A DNA stretch of 64,000 nt from VFKI01 sp964647825 (GCA_964647825.1 CAZYJL010000004.1:124001-188000), one strand, 5' to 3'. Numbered from the stretch's first letter, positions 26,652-35,954 are shown. Numbers and translations are program-made. The notes: generated by a model from the sequence alone, not told the origin.

Positions 26652-28014
26652 GCATCACCTCTTGCATCGCCGCGACAAATAGCATGATATCTTCCATTGT
26701 TTTCGTTTCCGTCACACACACCAACAAACACTCACCTAAGCTGGGATAATAGTTTTTTAAAGCCAGACCCGCTTGAATATTTTTTTGTGCCAACTGTGCA
26801 AGCACACTTTCGACTGATCGATCAAAACGTAGCACACATTCATGAAAAAATGGGGTTGCAAATGCCACCGTCACCCCTTTTATTTTGCTTAATTTTTCTT
26901 GCAACATCGCGGTTTGTTGATGCGAGAAAAGTGCGGTTCGACGCAACCCTTCTGGACCCAATAAACTCATATAAATCGTACTAGCTGTCACAAGCAAACC
27001 TTGATTGGTGCAAATATTCGATGTCGCACGCGCGCGGCGAATATGCTGCTCACGTGCCTGCAAGGTCAAAACGAATCCAGCACGGCCCTCGCGATCCACT
27101 GTCCGACCTACAATGCGGCCAGGTAACTGACGTAAATAAGCTTGTCGGCAACATAAAAAACCATAATAAGGCCCGCCACTGGCTAACGGCACACCTAATG
27201 GTTGCCCTTCACCACAGGCGATATCGACACCCGCCATACCCCACTCACCTGGCGGTTTTAATAATGCCATCGCTAATGGATTCACCACACCAATTGCCAA
27301 TGCACCCTGTGCATGCGCCCAATCTGTCAGCGTATCCACTTCTTCTAACACACCAAAAAAATTTGGCTGTGGAATCACCACCGCGGTAATCGCCTCAGCT
27401 GCCGCTTTTTCCAATGCAGCGAAAGACGTCCTACCTGTCTGCTCGTCAAACGCCAAAAAAATTAATTCAATGTCTTGCTGACTAACAATAGTTTTTAATG
27501 TCTCGCGATAATGTGGATGCAATGTTTCCGGTACCAACACGCGACATCGATTCGTTTTCTTTTTCTTATTATCTAAACGCGCTGCCATCAAAATTGCTTC
27601 TGCTAATGCAGACGCACCGTCATACATCGAAGCATTTGAAACATCGAGCGCTAACAATCGCGCCATCATGGTTTGATATTCATAAAGCACTTGTAGCGTA
27701 CCTTGACTGGCTTCCGCTTGATACGGCGTATACGCAGTCATAAACTCGCCACGTGTTGCCACTTCCCACACCGCTGCCGGGATATGATGTTCATACGCAC
27801 CCGCCCCGATAAAACATAATTTTCCCGCATCTTGCGCCGCACGCGTGGCAGCTAGACGCGTCAATTGCATTTCATCTAATGCGGGCAAAACATCAGGTGG
27901 CGCTTGTAATTGCAGTGACGCTGGAATCTCATCAAATAAATCATCTATTTTTTTAACACCAGCCACCGCCAACATGGCTTGCACATCATCAGGCGTATGC
28001 GGAATAAATGGCAT
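26644..28014 (-). CDS. gcvPA: Glycine dehydrogenase (decarboxylating) subunit 1
   Basis: The other half of the P-protein; together with GcvPB it decarboxylates glycine and loads aminomethyl onto GcvH. It has 456 residues, starting MPFIPHTPDDVQAML as is usual for the family. Motifs include GAGAYEHHIPA, YTPYQAEASQGTLQ and NASMYDGASALAEA. It starts 2 nt after the gcvH stop and overlaps gcvPB. Confidence 0.95.
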   Translation of the reverse strand: MPFIPHTPDDVQAMLAVAGVKKIDDLFDEIPASLQLQAPPDVLPALDEMQLTRLAATRAAQDAGKLCFIGAGAYEHHIPAAVWEVATRGEFMTAYTPYQAEASQGTLQVLYEYQTMMARLLALDVSNASMYDGASALAEAILMAARLDNKKKKTNRCRVLVPETLHPHYRETLKTIVSQQDIELIFLAFDEQTGRTSFAALEKAAAEAITAVVIPQPNFFGVLEEVDTLTDWAHAQGALAIGVVNPLAMALLKPPGEWGMAGVDIACGEGQPLGVPLASGGPYYGFLCCRQAYLRQLPGRIVGRTVDREGRAGFVLTLQAREQHIRRARATSNICTNQGLLVTASTIYMSLLGPEGLRRTALFSHQQTAMLQEKLSKIKGVTVAFATPFFHECVLRFDRSVESVLAQLAQKNIQAGLALKNYYPSLGECLLVCVTETKTMEDIMLFVAAMQEVMHA

Positions 28015-28016
28015 AA

Positions 28017-28406
28017 TCAGTGCGCCTCAGATGCAACCTGTTTATTATATTCTTCCGAGGTTAATAATCCCGGACGCGCATTCTCAAACGGACGCAAACG
28101 AAATAACCAGCCACGCCCATAAGGATCTTCGTTCACTAATTGCGGATGCTCTAATAACAAAGTATTCACTTCAACCACTTCACCCGATACGGGACAGTAA
28201 ACATCGGCAGCGGCCTTCACAGACTCAATCACTGCACACTCTTCTCCCTCTTCGATGCCTGCATCGACATCAGGTAATTCAACATACACTAAATCACCCA
28301 ACATATATTGCGCATGATCTGTAATCCCGACAGTAATGACATCCTCGTCTTCACGCACCCATTCATGGGTTTTTGAATATTTCAATGTCGTTGGCACACT
28401 GCTCAT
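28017..28406 (-). CDS. gcvH: Glycine cleavage system H protein
   Basis: Lipoyl carrier of the glycine cleavage system. It has 129 residues from the ATG at 28406, with GGAG 7 nt upstream; the longer frame to 28448 runs into gcvT. The lipoylation motif is ESVKAAADVY with the modified lysine. The family's opening Y(S/T)K(T/S)HEW and closing GWLFRLRP are present. Confidence 0.96.
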   Translation of the reverse strand: MSSVPTTLKYSKTHEWVREDEDVITVGITDHAQYMLGDLVYVELPDVDAGIEEGEECAVIESVKAAADVYCPVSGEVVEVNTLLLEHPQLVNEDPYGRGWLFRLRPFENARPGLLTSEEYNKQVASEAH

Positions 28407-28419
28407 TGTATTACTCCAT

Positions 28420-29538
28420 TCAAAAATTCTTTTTGCCTTTTTTGACAAAGGGTGGTTTCACAATCCGTACAGGAATCGTTTTTCCACGTACTTCTACCAT
28501 ACATTCTGCTTCCATTGTGATAGGAACACGCGCCAATGCAATGCTGGTTTCTAATGTGGGCGAAAAACCGCCGCTAGTCACTTCACCACAAACATCAGAG
28601 AATGTGTCTTTCGCTATCGCTGAAATTTTTTGATGACTACGCAATACCACACGGCCTTCTGCTACCAAGCCAACTAATTTATATTTCACACCTTGCTGTT
28701 TTTGATTTTCCAATGCGGCACGGCCAATAAACTCGCGCGCAACAGGCTCCAATGCAACCGTCCATGCGAGCCCTGCTTCAAAAGGCGTGACTGTCTCATC
28801 CATGTCTGCGCCATATAAATTTAATCCCGCTTCTAAACGCAAGGTATCCCGCGCGCCTAAACCACACGGCAACACACCCGCTGCTAATACTTTTTCCCAA
28901 CAAGTGACCGCAATCGTTGCCGGCACGACGATTTCAAAACCATCTTCGCCGGTATACCCAGTGCGCGCGACAAACCACTCTTGATTGTCTACTTGTTCAT
29001 AAACAGCGTGAAACGGCAGCAAGCTTGCTATCACGCCCTGTAAAGTCTTAGGAAAAATTTGCGTGATTTTTTCTCGCACCACGGGGCCTTGCACTGCCAA
29101 CATTGCCAAATCCGTACGCTCATGAATCTCAACCTGCAAATCCGCATGTGTATTTAATTGCAAATGAAACCACGCAAGATCTTTTTGGCGTGTCCCTGCA
29201 TTGACGACGACTCGAAAAAAATCATCGCGAATTTTATATACAATTAAATCATCTAGAATACCGCCGTGTTCATTCAGTAAACATGAATACAACCCTTTAC
29301 CGATAACTAAACGATCAATCGAATTCGCTAATAAATATCGGAGAAAAACAGCTGCATCTTTGCCAGAAAAATCCACTACCGCCATATGTGACACATCAAA
29401 AACACCCGCCTGCGTACGCACTGCATGATGTTCACGCAATTGCGAACCGTAATGTAATGGCATGTCCCAACCAGCAAAATCCACCAGCCGGCCGCCAGCT
29501 TTGAGATGAGAAGAATAAAGAGGGGTATGTTGGCCCAT
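28420..29538 (-). CDS. gcvT: Aminomethyltransferase (glycine cleavage T protein)
   Basis: Transfers the methylene unit from GcvH to tetrahydrofolate. It has 372 residues. N-terminal TPLYSSHLKAGGRLVDFAGWDMP and the later RTGYTGEDGFEI are T-protein signatures. It is the first gene of the operon; its leader is shared with the divergent DNA methylase. I looked for a glycine riboswitch in the ~105-nt leader and did not find the conserved core. Confidence 0.96.
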   Translation of the reverse strand: MGQHTPLYSSHLKAGGRLVDFAGWDMPLHYGSQLREHHAVRTQAGVFDVSHMAVVDFSGKDAAVFLRYLLANSIDRLVIGKGLYSCLLNEHGGILDDLIVYKIRDDFFRVVVNAGTRQKDLAWFHLQLNTHADLQVEIHERTDLAMLAVQGPVVREKITQIFPKTLQGVIASLLPFHAVYEQVDNQEWFVARTGYTGEDGFEIVVPATIAVTCWEKVLAAGVLPCGLGARDTLRLEAGLNLYGADMDETVTPFEAGLAWTVALEPVAREFIGRAALENQKQQGVKYKLVGLVAEGRVVLRSHQKISAIAKDTFSDVCGEVTSGGFSPTLETSIALARVPITMEAECMVEVRGKTIPVRIVKPPFVKKGKKNF

Positions 29539-29644
29539 GCAGCGAAATCCAGTCGCTTTAAAAAAAGAGTTTGTAAGTATAACGCTTCATCTGAGTCACG
29601 GGTACCCCTTTTCCTCAAGACTATTTCAGTCCAGAATGACGCCC

Positions 29645-30676
29645 ATGAAACAAGCACGCTTTACGTTTATTGATCTTTTTGCTGGCATTGGCGGCATGCA
29701 TCTTGCTTTTGCTGCCAAGGGTGGTAAATGTGTTTTTACTAGCGAATGGAATACTTTTGCGCAAAAAACGTTGCGCGCAAATTATCTTTATTCAGAAGAA
29801 CACCCGCTGATTGGTGATATCACGCATTTTCCAATTAAAAAAATTCCTGACCATGATATTTTACTTGCTGGATTTCCGTGCCAACCTTTTAGTATTGCTG
29901 GAGTTTCAAAAAAAAATGCACTCGGTCGGCCACATGGTTTTGCGTGTAAAACACAAGGCACACTTTTTTTTGATGTCGCACGTATTCTGGCAGAAAAAAA
30001 ACCACGTGCTTTTTTATTAGAAAATGTCAAAAATTTACTTTCTCATGATAACGGCAACACATTTAAAATTATTCTAGAAACCCTGCAACAGGAGCTCGAT
30101 TACGATATCTATTATCATATTTTGAATGGCGCACACTTTGTACCACAACATCGTCAGCGTATTTATATTATTGGTTTCCGTAATAAAACAAATTTTTCTT
30201 GGAGCGATATTTTTTTACCTAAAATTGGCCCGACACTTTCTTCGATTTTACATCCAGAAGATGGGACAGAATCACCAGAAGCACCCTATACACTAGGAAA
30301 AAAAGCACGGGTCAACGAAAAATACACACTCTCACCAAACCTTTGGGCGTATTTACAAGCCTATGCCAAAAAGCATCGTGCAGCAGGCAATGGATTTGGT
30401 TTTGGGTTAGCAAGTGCTGACAGCATCGCACGCACCTTATCTGCACGATATTATAAAGACGGCTCGGAAATTCTAATCCCTCAAAAAAAGAGTGCCCCAA
30501 CAAAAATAGCATTACCGCCACGACGGTTAACCCCTCGCGAATGTGCTCGTCTGATGGGATTCCCTGATACGTTTCAAATACCAGTCTCAGACACACAAGC
30601 GTATCGCCAATTTGGTAACAGTGTTGTTGTCCCACTTATCCAATCTATTGCCACAGCCATGATTCAGAAAATATAG
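29645..30676 (+). CDS. DNA (cytosine-5) methyltransferase, apparently orphan
   Basis: Methylates C5 of cytosine in a specific DNA site. It has about 343 residues from the ATG at 29645 (29636 is an alternative; an in-frame ATG at 29537 overlaps gcvT and is unlikely). C5-methylase motifs occur in order: I DLFAGIGGMHLAF, IV GFPCQPFSIAG with the catalytic Cys, VI ENVKNL, VIII QHRQRIYIIGF, IX RRLTPRECARLMGFP and X QFGNSVVVPL. The variable region between VIII and IX (~200-290) sets the target site, which cannot be read by eye. No restriction endonuclease or very-short-patch repair gene is adjacent. Divergent from gcvT. Confidence 0.93.
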   Translation: MKQARFTFIDLFAGIGGMHLAFAAKGGKCVFTSEWNTFAQKTLRANYLYSEEHPLIGDITHFPIKKIPDHDILLAGFPCQPFSIAGVSKKNALGRPHGFACKTQGTLFFDVARILAEKKPRAFLLENVKNLLSHDNGNTFKIILETLQQELDYDIYYHILNGAHFVPQHRQRIYIIGFRNKTNFSWSDIFLPKIGPTLSSILHPEDGTESPEAPYTLGKKARVNEKYTLSPNLWAYLQAYAKKHRAAGNGFGFGLASADSIARTLSARYYKDGSEILIPQKKSAPTKIALPPRRLTPRECARLMGFPDTFQIPVSDTQAYRQFGNSVVVPLIQSIATAMIQKI

Positions 30677-30686
30677 GTTCTACCAC

Positions 30687-32174
30687 ATGAGATCTACTCT
30701 TTTTATTCAGGATGAAATTGCGCAAGAAAAAAATAGCGAGTCGGTGCAAGAAGAAAAAATAGCAACACCTTCAATCTTTCCAGCTACGACTGCTAAAAAG
30801 ACCCATTCATTCTTTTCATTATTTGCATTCATTAGCTTTATTTCTGCGACTGGCTCAGGCGTCAATAGCGCAATGAATTTATTAATTACAGATAAAAAAA
30901 TTTCCGGCTGGGAACATTATCTAGATGGATCAATTGTTGCTGCGGCAGAAATTGGCAGAACATACTTTGGGATTAAACAAAATTTATATTCAATATCTGC
31001 TGCGCCATCACTTTTTTCTCTTAATAAAACACAATTCATTGCTCTCTCTTTCACCACATTAATTACACTTCTCAACATTGCTACCGAAGATATTTTGACT
31101 TTTTACGATGCAAAAATATTACATTGGCAATTATGGCTCACATTACTGGTTATCCTGCCCACTTCAGTCAATATTTGTCTTTCTGAAGGCCATGAAATGT
31201 TTATCTATTTAGAAGCATTGATGCGCGGACAAGAAAATAATGAAACGAATGAAAACGATTTTACCAATGTATTAATAGGTAATGATGTCACTCTCGAAGA
31301 CGCTATCACTATCAACACACCTCTTATGAATCATTCTCAACGCACACCCATAAAAAAACATCGTGCAAGCAAGCATGCTTTACAACTTGCTCGCTGTCTT
31401 ACTTTTGGCGGCACAGTCAGTAAAATATTACTTGATTATGTTGCCTTCAAAAATATTTTTTCACCCAACGCACCGCTTCGCCCAGAACTAAGCGTGATTG
31501 CAGCCTGTATGTCTATTGTCTCAGGTAGTGCAGAATATATTTTTAATTCAGAATTTCTTGGTGAAAAATTAGATAGGTTGCGCACCAGTCAATGGACACT
31601 AAAAAATTCTCTCACATTTTTTTTAGCTATTGGTATGGCCACGCGCTTCGCTTTACTCAATCAAGCCATTAATGGTAGCAATTATAAGACATTGATCGAA
31701 AGTAACACATTCGCCTTCGCTCGCAGTATCATTGCAATTTATGTCCTTCTCACCAGCGATATTCCGTTATATACCGCACAAATTCATAATGCGATTGATT
31801 GGTTGATTGATCTTAGCCATACCTCACTTACTAAAGCACTTGCTACTTGTGCGCCCCATTTTCAGCAAGCATGTCATGATTATGCCCATGCTTGGCACAA
31901 CTCTCTTGATAACCAACAACCAAATGATTTGAATTTTCATCACACAGCAGATGCTGATTTATCTATTGAAAACCTAAAACAAAAAATAAATAGTATCCAG
32001 ACTGACAATATTGAAACAGAAAAAGATGATGAAGAAAAAGACAGTGCAAATAAAAAGGAAAATTCAATGATTTTTTTACCAAACTCACCGAATCGTTTTT
32101 TTCATTTTTCAAAAAAATTACCGTCAACAGAAACGCCTTTACTTAAGAAGAAACACACTTTCTACACACAGTGA
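30687..32174 (+). CDS. Polytopic membrane protein with probable internal duplication, unknown function
   Basis: A 495-residue protein. About 35 polar residues are followed by a four-helix membrane module (~45-180), a polar linker (~185-230), a second four-helix module (~235-390) and a ~100-residue charged tail. The two modules look alike: each has a small-residue helix followed by AEIGRTYF or SAEYIFNS, a polar loop, a hydrophobic pair, and a last helix ending near EGHEMFIYLEAL or TAQIHNAIDWL. An ancient tandem duplication is therefore likely. No family is recognised. It starts 10 nt after the methylase stop, so it may be cotranscribed with it. The acidic tail EKDDEEKD resembles secreted proteins of Legionellales, which is weak evidence. 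Confidence 0.7.
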   Translation: MRSTLFIQDEIAQEKNSESVQEEKIATPSIFPATTAKKTHSFFSLFAFISFISATGSGVNSAMNLLITDKKISGWEHYLDGSIVAAAEIGRTYFGIKQNLYSISAAPSLFSLNKTQFIALSFTTLITLLNIATEDILTFYDAKILHWQLWLTLLVILPTSVNICLSEGHEMFIYLEALMRGQENNETNENDFTNVLIGNDVTLEDAITINTPLMNHSQRTPIKKHRASKHALQLARCLTFGGTVSKILLDYVAFKNIFSPNAPLRPELSVIAACMSIVSGSAEYIFNSEFLGEKLDRLRTSQWTLKNSLTFFLAIGMATRFALLNQAINGSNYKTLIESNTFAFARSIIAIYVLLTSDIPLYTAQIHNAIDWLIDLSHTSLTKALATCAPHFQQACHDYAHAWHNSLDNQQPNDLNFHHTADADLSIENLKQKINSIQTDNIETEKDDEEKDSANKKENSMIFLPNSPNRFFHFSKKLPSTETPLLKKKHTFYTQ

Positions 32175-32204
32175 TGGTCAAATTCATGCAAGATAACCGC
32201 GCAA

Positions 32205-32258
32205 AAAAGCATTTTTTGTTCGTATTCTGGATCCCGCGGACGAAGCTGCGGGATGACA
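32205..32258. repeat. TGTCAT-family element, copy 4 (left end lost)
   Basis: This keeps the right half of the long form: GCATTTTTTGTTCGTATTCTG, then a CCCGCGG..CTGCGGG hairpin and ATGACA. The left hairpin is missing. A broken left end, TGTCATACCGCCGCT, lies at 32272. Confidence 0.7.
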
Positions 32259-32296
32259 AGTTTTTTAACGCTGTCATACCGCCGCTTTAGCTTTTC

Positions 32297-32375
32297 TGTC
32301 ATACCGCGCTTTATGCGCGGTATCCAGTTATTTTAGCCATTTTCTAGATCCCGCGGACGAAGCCGCGGGATGGCA
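32297..32375. repeat. TGTCAT-family element, copy 5 (short centre)
   Basis: A 79-bp copy of the short form like 13145-13226, with TGTCATACCGCGC..GCGCGGTAT at left and CCCGCGG..CCGCGGG with ATGGCA (one change) at right. The surrounding 32175-32471 interval holds no gene that I can see. Confidence 0.8.
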
Positions 32376-32471
32376 AATTTTTTTTAACTCATTTTTTATC
32401 AAGAATAACAGCTAACACAAGAATCTCATCACTTTAAATGAGATGTTCTCTATCCCTCGTAAGCAGTGATA

Positions 32472-32918
32472 TTAATAAATCATCCTGCCCCCGCCAATAT
32501 GAGGATCACACCAAGCCATAACGTGCGAAGGATCAACACGATTTCTATCTGCCAATATATCTTTTATTGTACACAATGCAACAGAGCCAAATTTCTGCTG
32601 AATAATATCAAAAACGATCTCAAGCGCTTTGCCATTTGAAGCAATATTATCTAACTCTTCGCACAAGTTAAATAATGCGTCTTGCACAGATTTTTCGTTT
32701 TTATCTAAACGCTCAAACTCTCCGATAAAATTTTGAATAATAATTTTCTTGGATGCTCTATTTTCTTTATTTTGAAAAAAAGAAAATGGGGAAGCTATTG
32801 GTAGATCCAAATATTTTTCTAATTTTGGCACAATGTCATCATACGGGCCAAATGGTGTCTTAGCAAAAGATGTCAATTCGGTTGCTTTTATTTCACTGCT
32901 TTTACTTTTTTTTGTCAT
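32472..32918 (-). CDS. Hypothetical protein
   Basis: A 148-residue protein from the ATG at 32918; GAGGAGAG 2-3 nt upstream is a strong site, and the in-frame start at 32999 lacks one. The N-terminus is lysine/serine-rich (MTKKSKSSE). The rest looks helical, with VQDALFNLCEELDNI and FDIIQQKFGSVALC, and ends in the glycine-rich HIGGGRMIY. No family is recognised. It lies just downstream of a tiny membrane-protein gene on the same strand and may be cotranscribed with it. Confidence 0.6.
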   Translation of the reverse strand: MTKKSKSSEIKATELTSFAKTPFGPYDDIVPKLEKYLDLPIASPFSFFQNKENRASKKIIIQNFIGEFERLDKNEKSVQDALFNLCEELDNIASNGKALEIVFDIIQQKFGSVALCTIKDILADRNRVDPSHVMAWCDPHIGGGRMIY

Positions 32919-32977
32919 CTTCTCTCCTCGTTTTTTCTTATAATCACACTCCTCTCTATTTATTACAAAAAAAGACT

Positions 32978-33112
32978 TTAAACAAGATGCAATACCCATT
33001 TCAAAACAGCAACCACCAGCAATGCAGACGTGCCAGTTAACGCCATCAAAGCCAGCAATGGCATCCCCAAATAATACACATCTCTTAACTTTTCTTTACG
33101 ATACGTTGGCAT
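32978..33112 (-). CDS. Small single-pass membrane protein, 44 residues
   Basis: A short ORF with a textbook start: GAGGAG 6 nt before the ATG at 33112. The product opens with a basic segment MPTYRKEKLRD, then has about 25 hydrophobic residues rich in Leu, Ala, Val and Thr (YYLGMPLLALMALTG and on to LLVVAVLKW), and ends in LHLV. One or two short membrane helices are likely. It sits 62 nt after the trpS stop on the same strand. No family is recognised. Function is unknown; small proteins of this kind often modulate larger membrane complexes. Confidence 0.55.
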   Translation of the reverse strand: MPTYRKEKLRDVYYLGMPLLALMALTGTSALLVVAVLKWVLHLV

Positions 33113-33143
33113 ACGATTCTCCTCGTTACAATTATAAAAAATA

Positions 33144-33162
33144 TCACTACTCAGGTCGTGAC
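33144..33162. repeat. Possible relic end of the GTAAC-family element
   Basis: TCACTACTCAGGTCGT matches the right-end arm of copy C (39561-39738) at 15 of 16 positions. No second arm is found nearby, so it would be a solo end. Confidence 0.35.
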
Positions 33163-33174
33163 AAAATTAATAAA

Positions 33175-34254
33175 TCACTTCACTTTAAAAAAATCTTGCT
33201 GCATTTTTTCCTTTGTCATTTGCAGCGTTTTCTCCGCTACCACATTCGCTTTTTCCGTCCCTTTGCGCAAAACATCTAACACGTGTGCTGGGTCCTGTGC
33301 AAACACACGACGACGCTCAGCAATGGGGCCGATCAAATTCACTAAGACGTCAATCAAACGCTTCTTACACTCGACATCGCCAATTGTTCCTGCACGATAA
33401 CGCGCTTTTGCCTCCGCAACCCATGCAGTATCTGGATTAAACGTCTCATGAAAAATCCACAAAGGATTATTTTCAACGGTTCCCGGGTCCGTTGCTTTTA
33501 ATCTTTTTGGATCCGTATACATTGACATCACTTTACGTTGAATCGTGTCGGCATCATCGCTTAATAAAATAGCATTATCGAGCGACTTCGACATTTTCAA
33601 CAATGCCCCACTTGGGCCGGGAGCACCAATGCCGGGCAACCGTGGCCCACGACCTTGCTTCACATCCACAATAGGAAATAGGCCACCTAAAGTTAATGCT
33701 TCACTGTCTTTTGCGTGTGAATCAACGCCACAGTATAACTGATTAAAACGCCGCGCGACTTCTCGCGCCATTTCGATCAATGGCACTTGATCTTCACCCA
33801 CTGGCACCACCGCCGGACGAAATGCCAAAATATCAGCAATTTGACCAATTGGATAAAGGAGGAAACCGAACGAATAATTTTCTCCCAATCCTTTATCGCG
33901 AATTTCATCTTTCAATGTTGGAACACGCATTAACCGTGGATACGGCACTAGCATACTAAAATAAAATGTTAACATTGAAATGGCCGGAACTTCTGACTGC
34001 AAAAATAACGTACTGCGCTCAGGATCCAACCCAACAGCTAACCAATCCGTCACAACATCTATCACACTTTGCCGAATCGCCGCCGGTTGATCCGCACGTG
34101 TCGTAAAAGAATGCATATTGGCGATGATAAAATAACAATCATATGACTCTTGCAACGCTAAACGATTCTCTAACGACCCCACCAAATGACCAAGATGCAA
34201 CCGACCTGTGGGTGTATCACCTGTCAATAAACGCGGTTTTTCTTGCTGTTTCAC
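33175..34254 (-). CDS. trpS: Tryptophanyl-tRNA synthetase
   Basis: Charges tRNA-Trp. A GTG at 34254 is chosen as start because AAGGAG stands 5 nt before it; the in-frame ATG at 34284 has no ribosome-binding site. This gives 359 residues. Class I signatures: PTGRLHLGHLVG (HIGH-like) near the N-terminus and KMSKS before LDNAILLSDD. The substrate-pocket GEDQVPLIEMAR is present. It follows rsmD on the same strand with a short gap and probably shares its transcript. Confidence 0.94.
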   Translation of the reverse strand: MKQQEKPRLLTGDTPTGRLHLGHLVGSLENRLALQESYDCYFIIANMHSFTTRADQPAAIRQSVIDVVTDWLAVGLDPERSTLFLQSEVPAISMLTFYFSMLVPYPRLMRVPTLKDEIRDKGLGENYSFGFLLYPIGQIADILAFRPAVVPVGEDQVPLIEMAREVARRFNQLYCGVDSHAKDSEALTLGGLFPIVDVKQGRGPRLPGIGAPGPSGALLKMSKSLDNAILLSDDADTIQRKVMSMYTDPKRLKATDPGTVENNPLWIFHETFNPDTAWVAEAKARYRAGTIGDVECKKRLIDVLVNLIGPIAERRRVFAQDPAHVLDVLRKGTEKANVVAEKTLQMTKEKMQQDFFKVK

Positions 34255-34289
34255 GACATCTCCTTGGTTATCTCTTGCATTCATCAGAA

Positions 34290-34859
34290 CTATTTATCTT
34301 GTTTATTACGTTTTGCCAAATGGTAATATACATCGCCCGCGCGAGCATGCTTGATTATTTCCCAGCCCACTGGCAAGCGCTCACTTACTAAAGAACGTTC
34401 CGCCTCCAGATAGACATAAGCCGAATCTGCCAAAAAACCATTTTCTTCCAAATAAAAACATAGGGTGACCGCTAAATTCGCTGCATATGGCGGGTCAATA
34501 AACACAATATCAAAAGGTTGACTGGGTACGGATAACCCGGCTGGTACAGCAGTTTGCTGAATAACCACCTTCTCTTCGGCGCGAAACACAGCAGCTTGCT
34601 GCGTTAACTGTGCACATGCAACTGGCGACGCATCGACTAATTGCACATAACTCGCCCCTCGTGACACCGACTCAAATCCTAATGCGCCAGTCCCCGCAAA
34701 TAAATCTAAACAACGTGCCCCGGGCAAATACGATTGCAACCAATTGAAGACGGTTTCACGGACACGATCTGGTGTGGGTCGCAAGCCAGCTACATCCGGC
34801 ACGCTTAATTTACGACCACGCCATGCGCCACCAATAATCCGAACCACACCTCTTGGCAT
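34290..34859 (-). CDS. rsmD: 16S rRNA (guanine966-N2)-methyltransferase
   Basis: Methylates N2 of G966 in 16S rRNA during 30S assembly. It has 189 residues from the ATG at 34859; an in-frame GTG at 34871 is an alternative. Motifs: RIIGGAWRGRKL at the start, RPTPDRVRETVFNWL, SAM-binding LDLFAGTGALGFE and the catalytic DPPY in VFIDPPYA. Divergent from ftsY, the usual gammaproteobacterial arrangement. Confidence 0.95.
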   Translation of the reverse strand: MPRGVVRIIGGAWRGRKLSVPDVAGLRPTPDRVRETVFNWLQSYLPGARCLDLFAGTGALGFESVSRGASYVQLVDASPVACAQLTQQAAVFRAEEKVVIQQTAVPAGLSVPSQPFDIVFIDPPYAANLAVTLCFYLEENGFLADSAYVYLEAERSLVSERLPVGWEIIKHARAGDVYYHLAKRNKQDK

Positions 34860-34940
34860 ATTTTTTTTCACTCACTCTGCAGACTTTGCTGGGTATGTTA
34901 CCATTTGCGCCGTCTTATCACGCGCTGGAATGGATGATTC

Positions 34941-35945
34941 ATGTTTAACTTACTTAAAAAACGTCAAGCAACTGCGGAAGAAACCCCCTCACCAGAAAAA
35001 AAGGGTGTATTTGCGCGTATTCGCGCGGGCCTCGCAAAAACACGTTCGCACTTTAACAATGGTATTGCACGCTTACTTCTTGGGAAAAAAACCCTTGATG
35101 CCGATCTGATTGAGCAAATTGAAACCTGTCTTTTGACGGCAGATGTTGGCGCCAGCGCAACGGCAAAATTAATTGATCATCTGACGCAAAAACTAGCGCG
35201 CAAAGAGCTCGACAATGCAGAGGCTGCACTCAATACACTCAAACAAGAAATGAAAACCTTACTCAGCCCCTGCGAAGCACCCCTCATTCTTCCTGAAATA
35301 AGCAAACCCTTTGTGATTCTGATGGTTGGGATCAATGGCGCTGGCAAAACCACCACCATTGGCAAACTGGCTCACCATCTGCAAACAATGGGCAAAAAAG
35401 TCATACTTGCTGCTGGCGACACATTTCGCGCTGCAGCCATTGAACAATTGCAAGCGTGGGGTGAGCGTAACGCAATTCCCGTCATTGCCCAACAACAAGG
35501 CGCAGATACGGCTGCTGTCATTCACGATGCCATGTCTGCCGCCAAAGCGCGTCAGCTTGATGTCTTGCTTGCCGACACAGCCGGCCGCCTCCATACGCAA
35601 CACCACTTAATGGATGAACTCAAAAAAGTAAAACGTGTCCTCGCGCGTCTCGATCCTGAAGCGCCACATGAAGTCTTACTTGTTCTGGATGCAGGGAATG
35701 GCCAAAATGCACTCAACCAAGCCAAACAGTTTCACGAAGCCATTGGCGTCACAGGTCTCGTTCTGACAAAACTCGATGGTACCGCGAAAGGCGGCATTCT
35801 CTTTGCTATCGCTGAAACGCTCAAACTGCCAGTTCGTTTTATTGGCGTCGGCGAAGGGATAGACGATTTAAAACCCTTTACTGCAGATGCTTTTGTGGAC
35901 GCATTATTTGGTGAGACTGACGACATGGCGGCCTCAAAAAACTAA
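34941..35945 (+). CDS. ftsY: Signal recognition particle receptor FtsY
   Basis: The GTPase that docks SRP-ribosome complexes at the inner membrane. It has 334 residues. A short charged N-terminal A domain (~30 residues, with KKRQATAEE) is followed by the NG domain: P-loop GINGAGKTTT, DTFRAAAIEQL, DTAGRLHT and TKLDGTAKGG. The A domain is far shorter than the ~200 residues of E. coli FtsY. In many relatives ftsE and ftsX lie between ftsY and rpoH; here rpoH follows directly. Confidence 0.96.
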   Translation: MFNLLKKRQATAEETPSPEKKGVFARIRAGLAKTRSHFNNGIARLLLGKKTLDADLIEQIETCLLTADVGASATAKLIDHLTQKLARKELDNAEAALNTLKQEMKTLLSPCEAPLILPEISKPFVILMVGINGAGKTTTIGKLAHHLQTMGKKVILAAGDTFRAAAIEQLQAWGERNAIPVIAQQQGADTAAVIHDAMSAAKARQLDVLLADTAGRLHTQHHLMDELKKVKRVLARLDPEAPHEVLLVLDAGNGQNALNQAKQFHEAIGVTGLVLTKLDGTAKGGILFAIAETLKLPVRFIGVGEGIDDLKPFTADAFVDALFGETDDMAASKN

Positions 35946-35948
35946 TGC

Positions 35949-35954
35949 TATAAT
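35949..35954 (+). promoter_or_regulatory. Candidate -10 box of rpoH
   Basis: TATAAT lies 112 nt before the rpoH ATG, immediately after the ftsY stop codon. A clear -35 is not seen. It would give rpoH a ~105-nt leader, which in enterobacteria is where temperature-sensitive RNA structure controls translation. Confidence 0.4.

Noticed and set aside
29539..29644. Glycine riboswitch upstream of gcvT
   Set aside because: The leader contains GAGGAAAAGG and CTCAG-like pieces, but I could not assemble the conserved core or two aptamers; no call without a covariance search.
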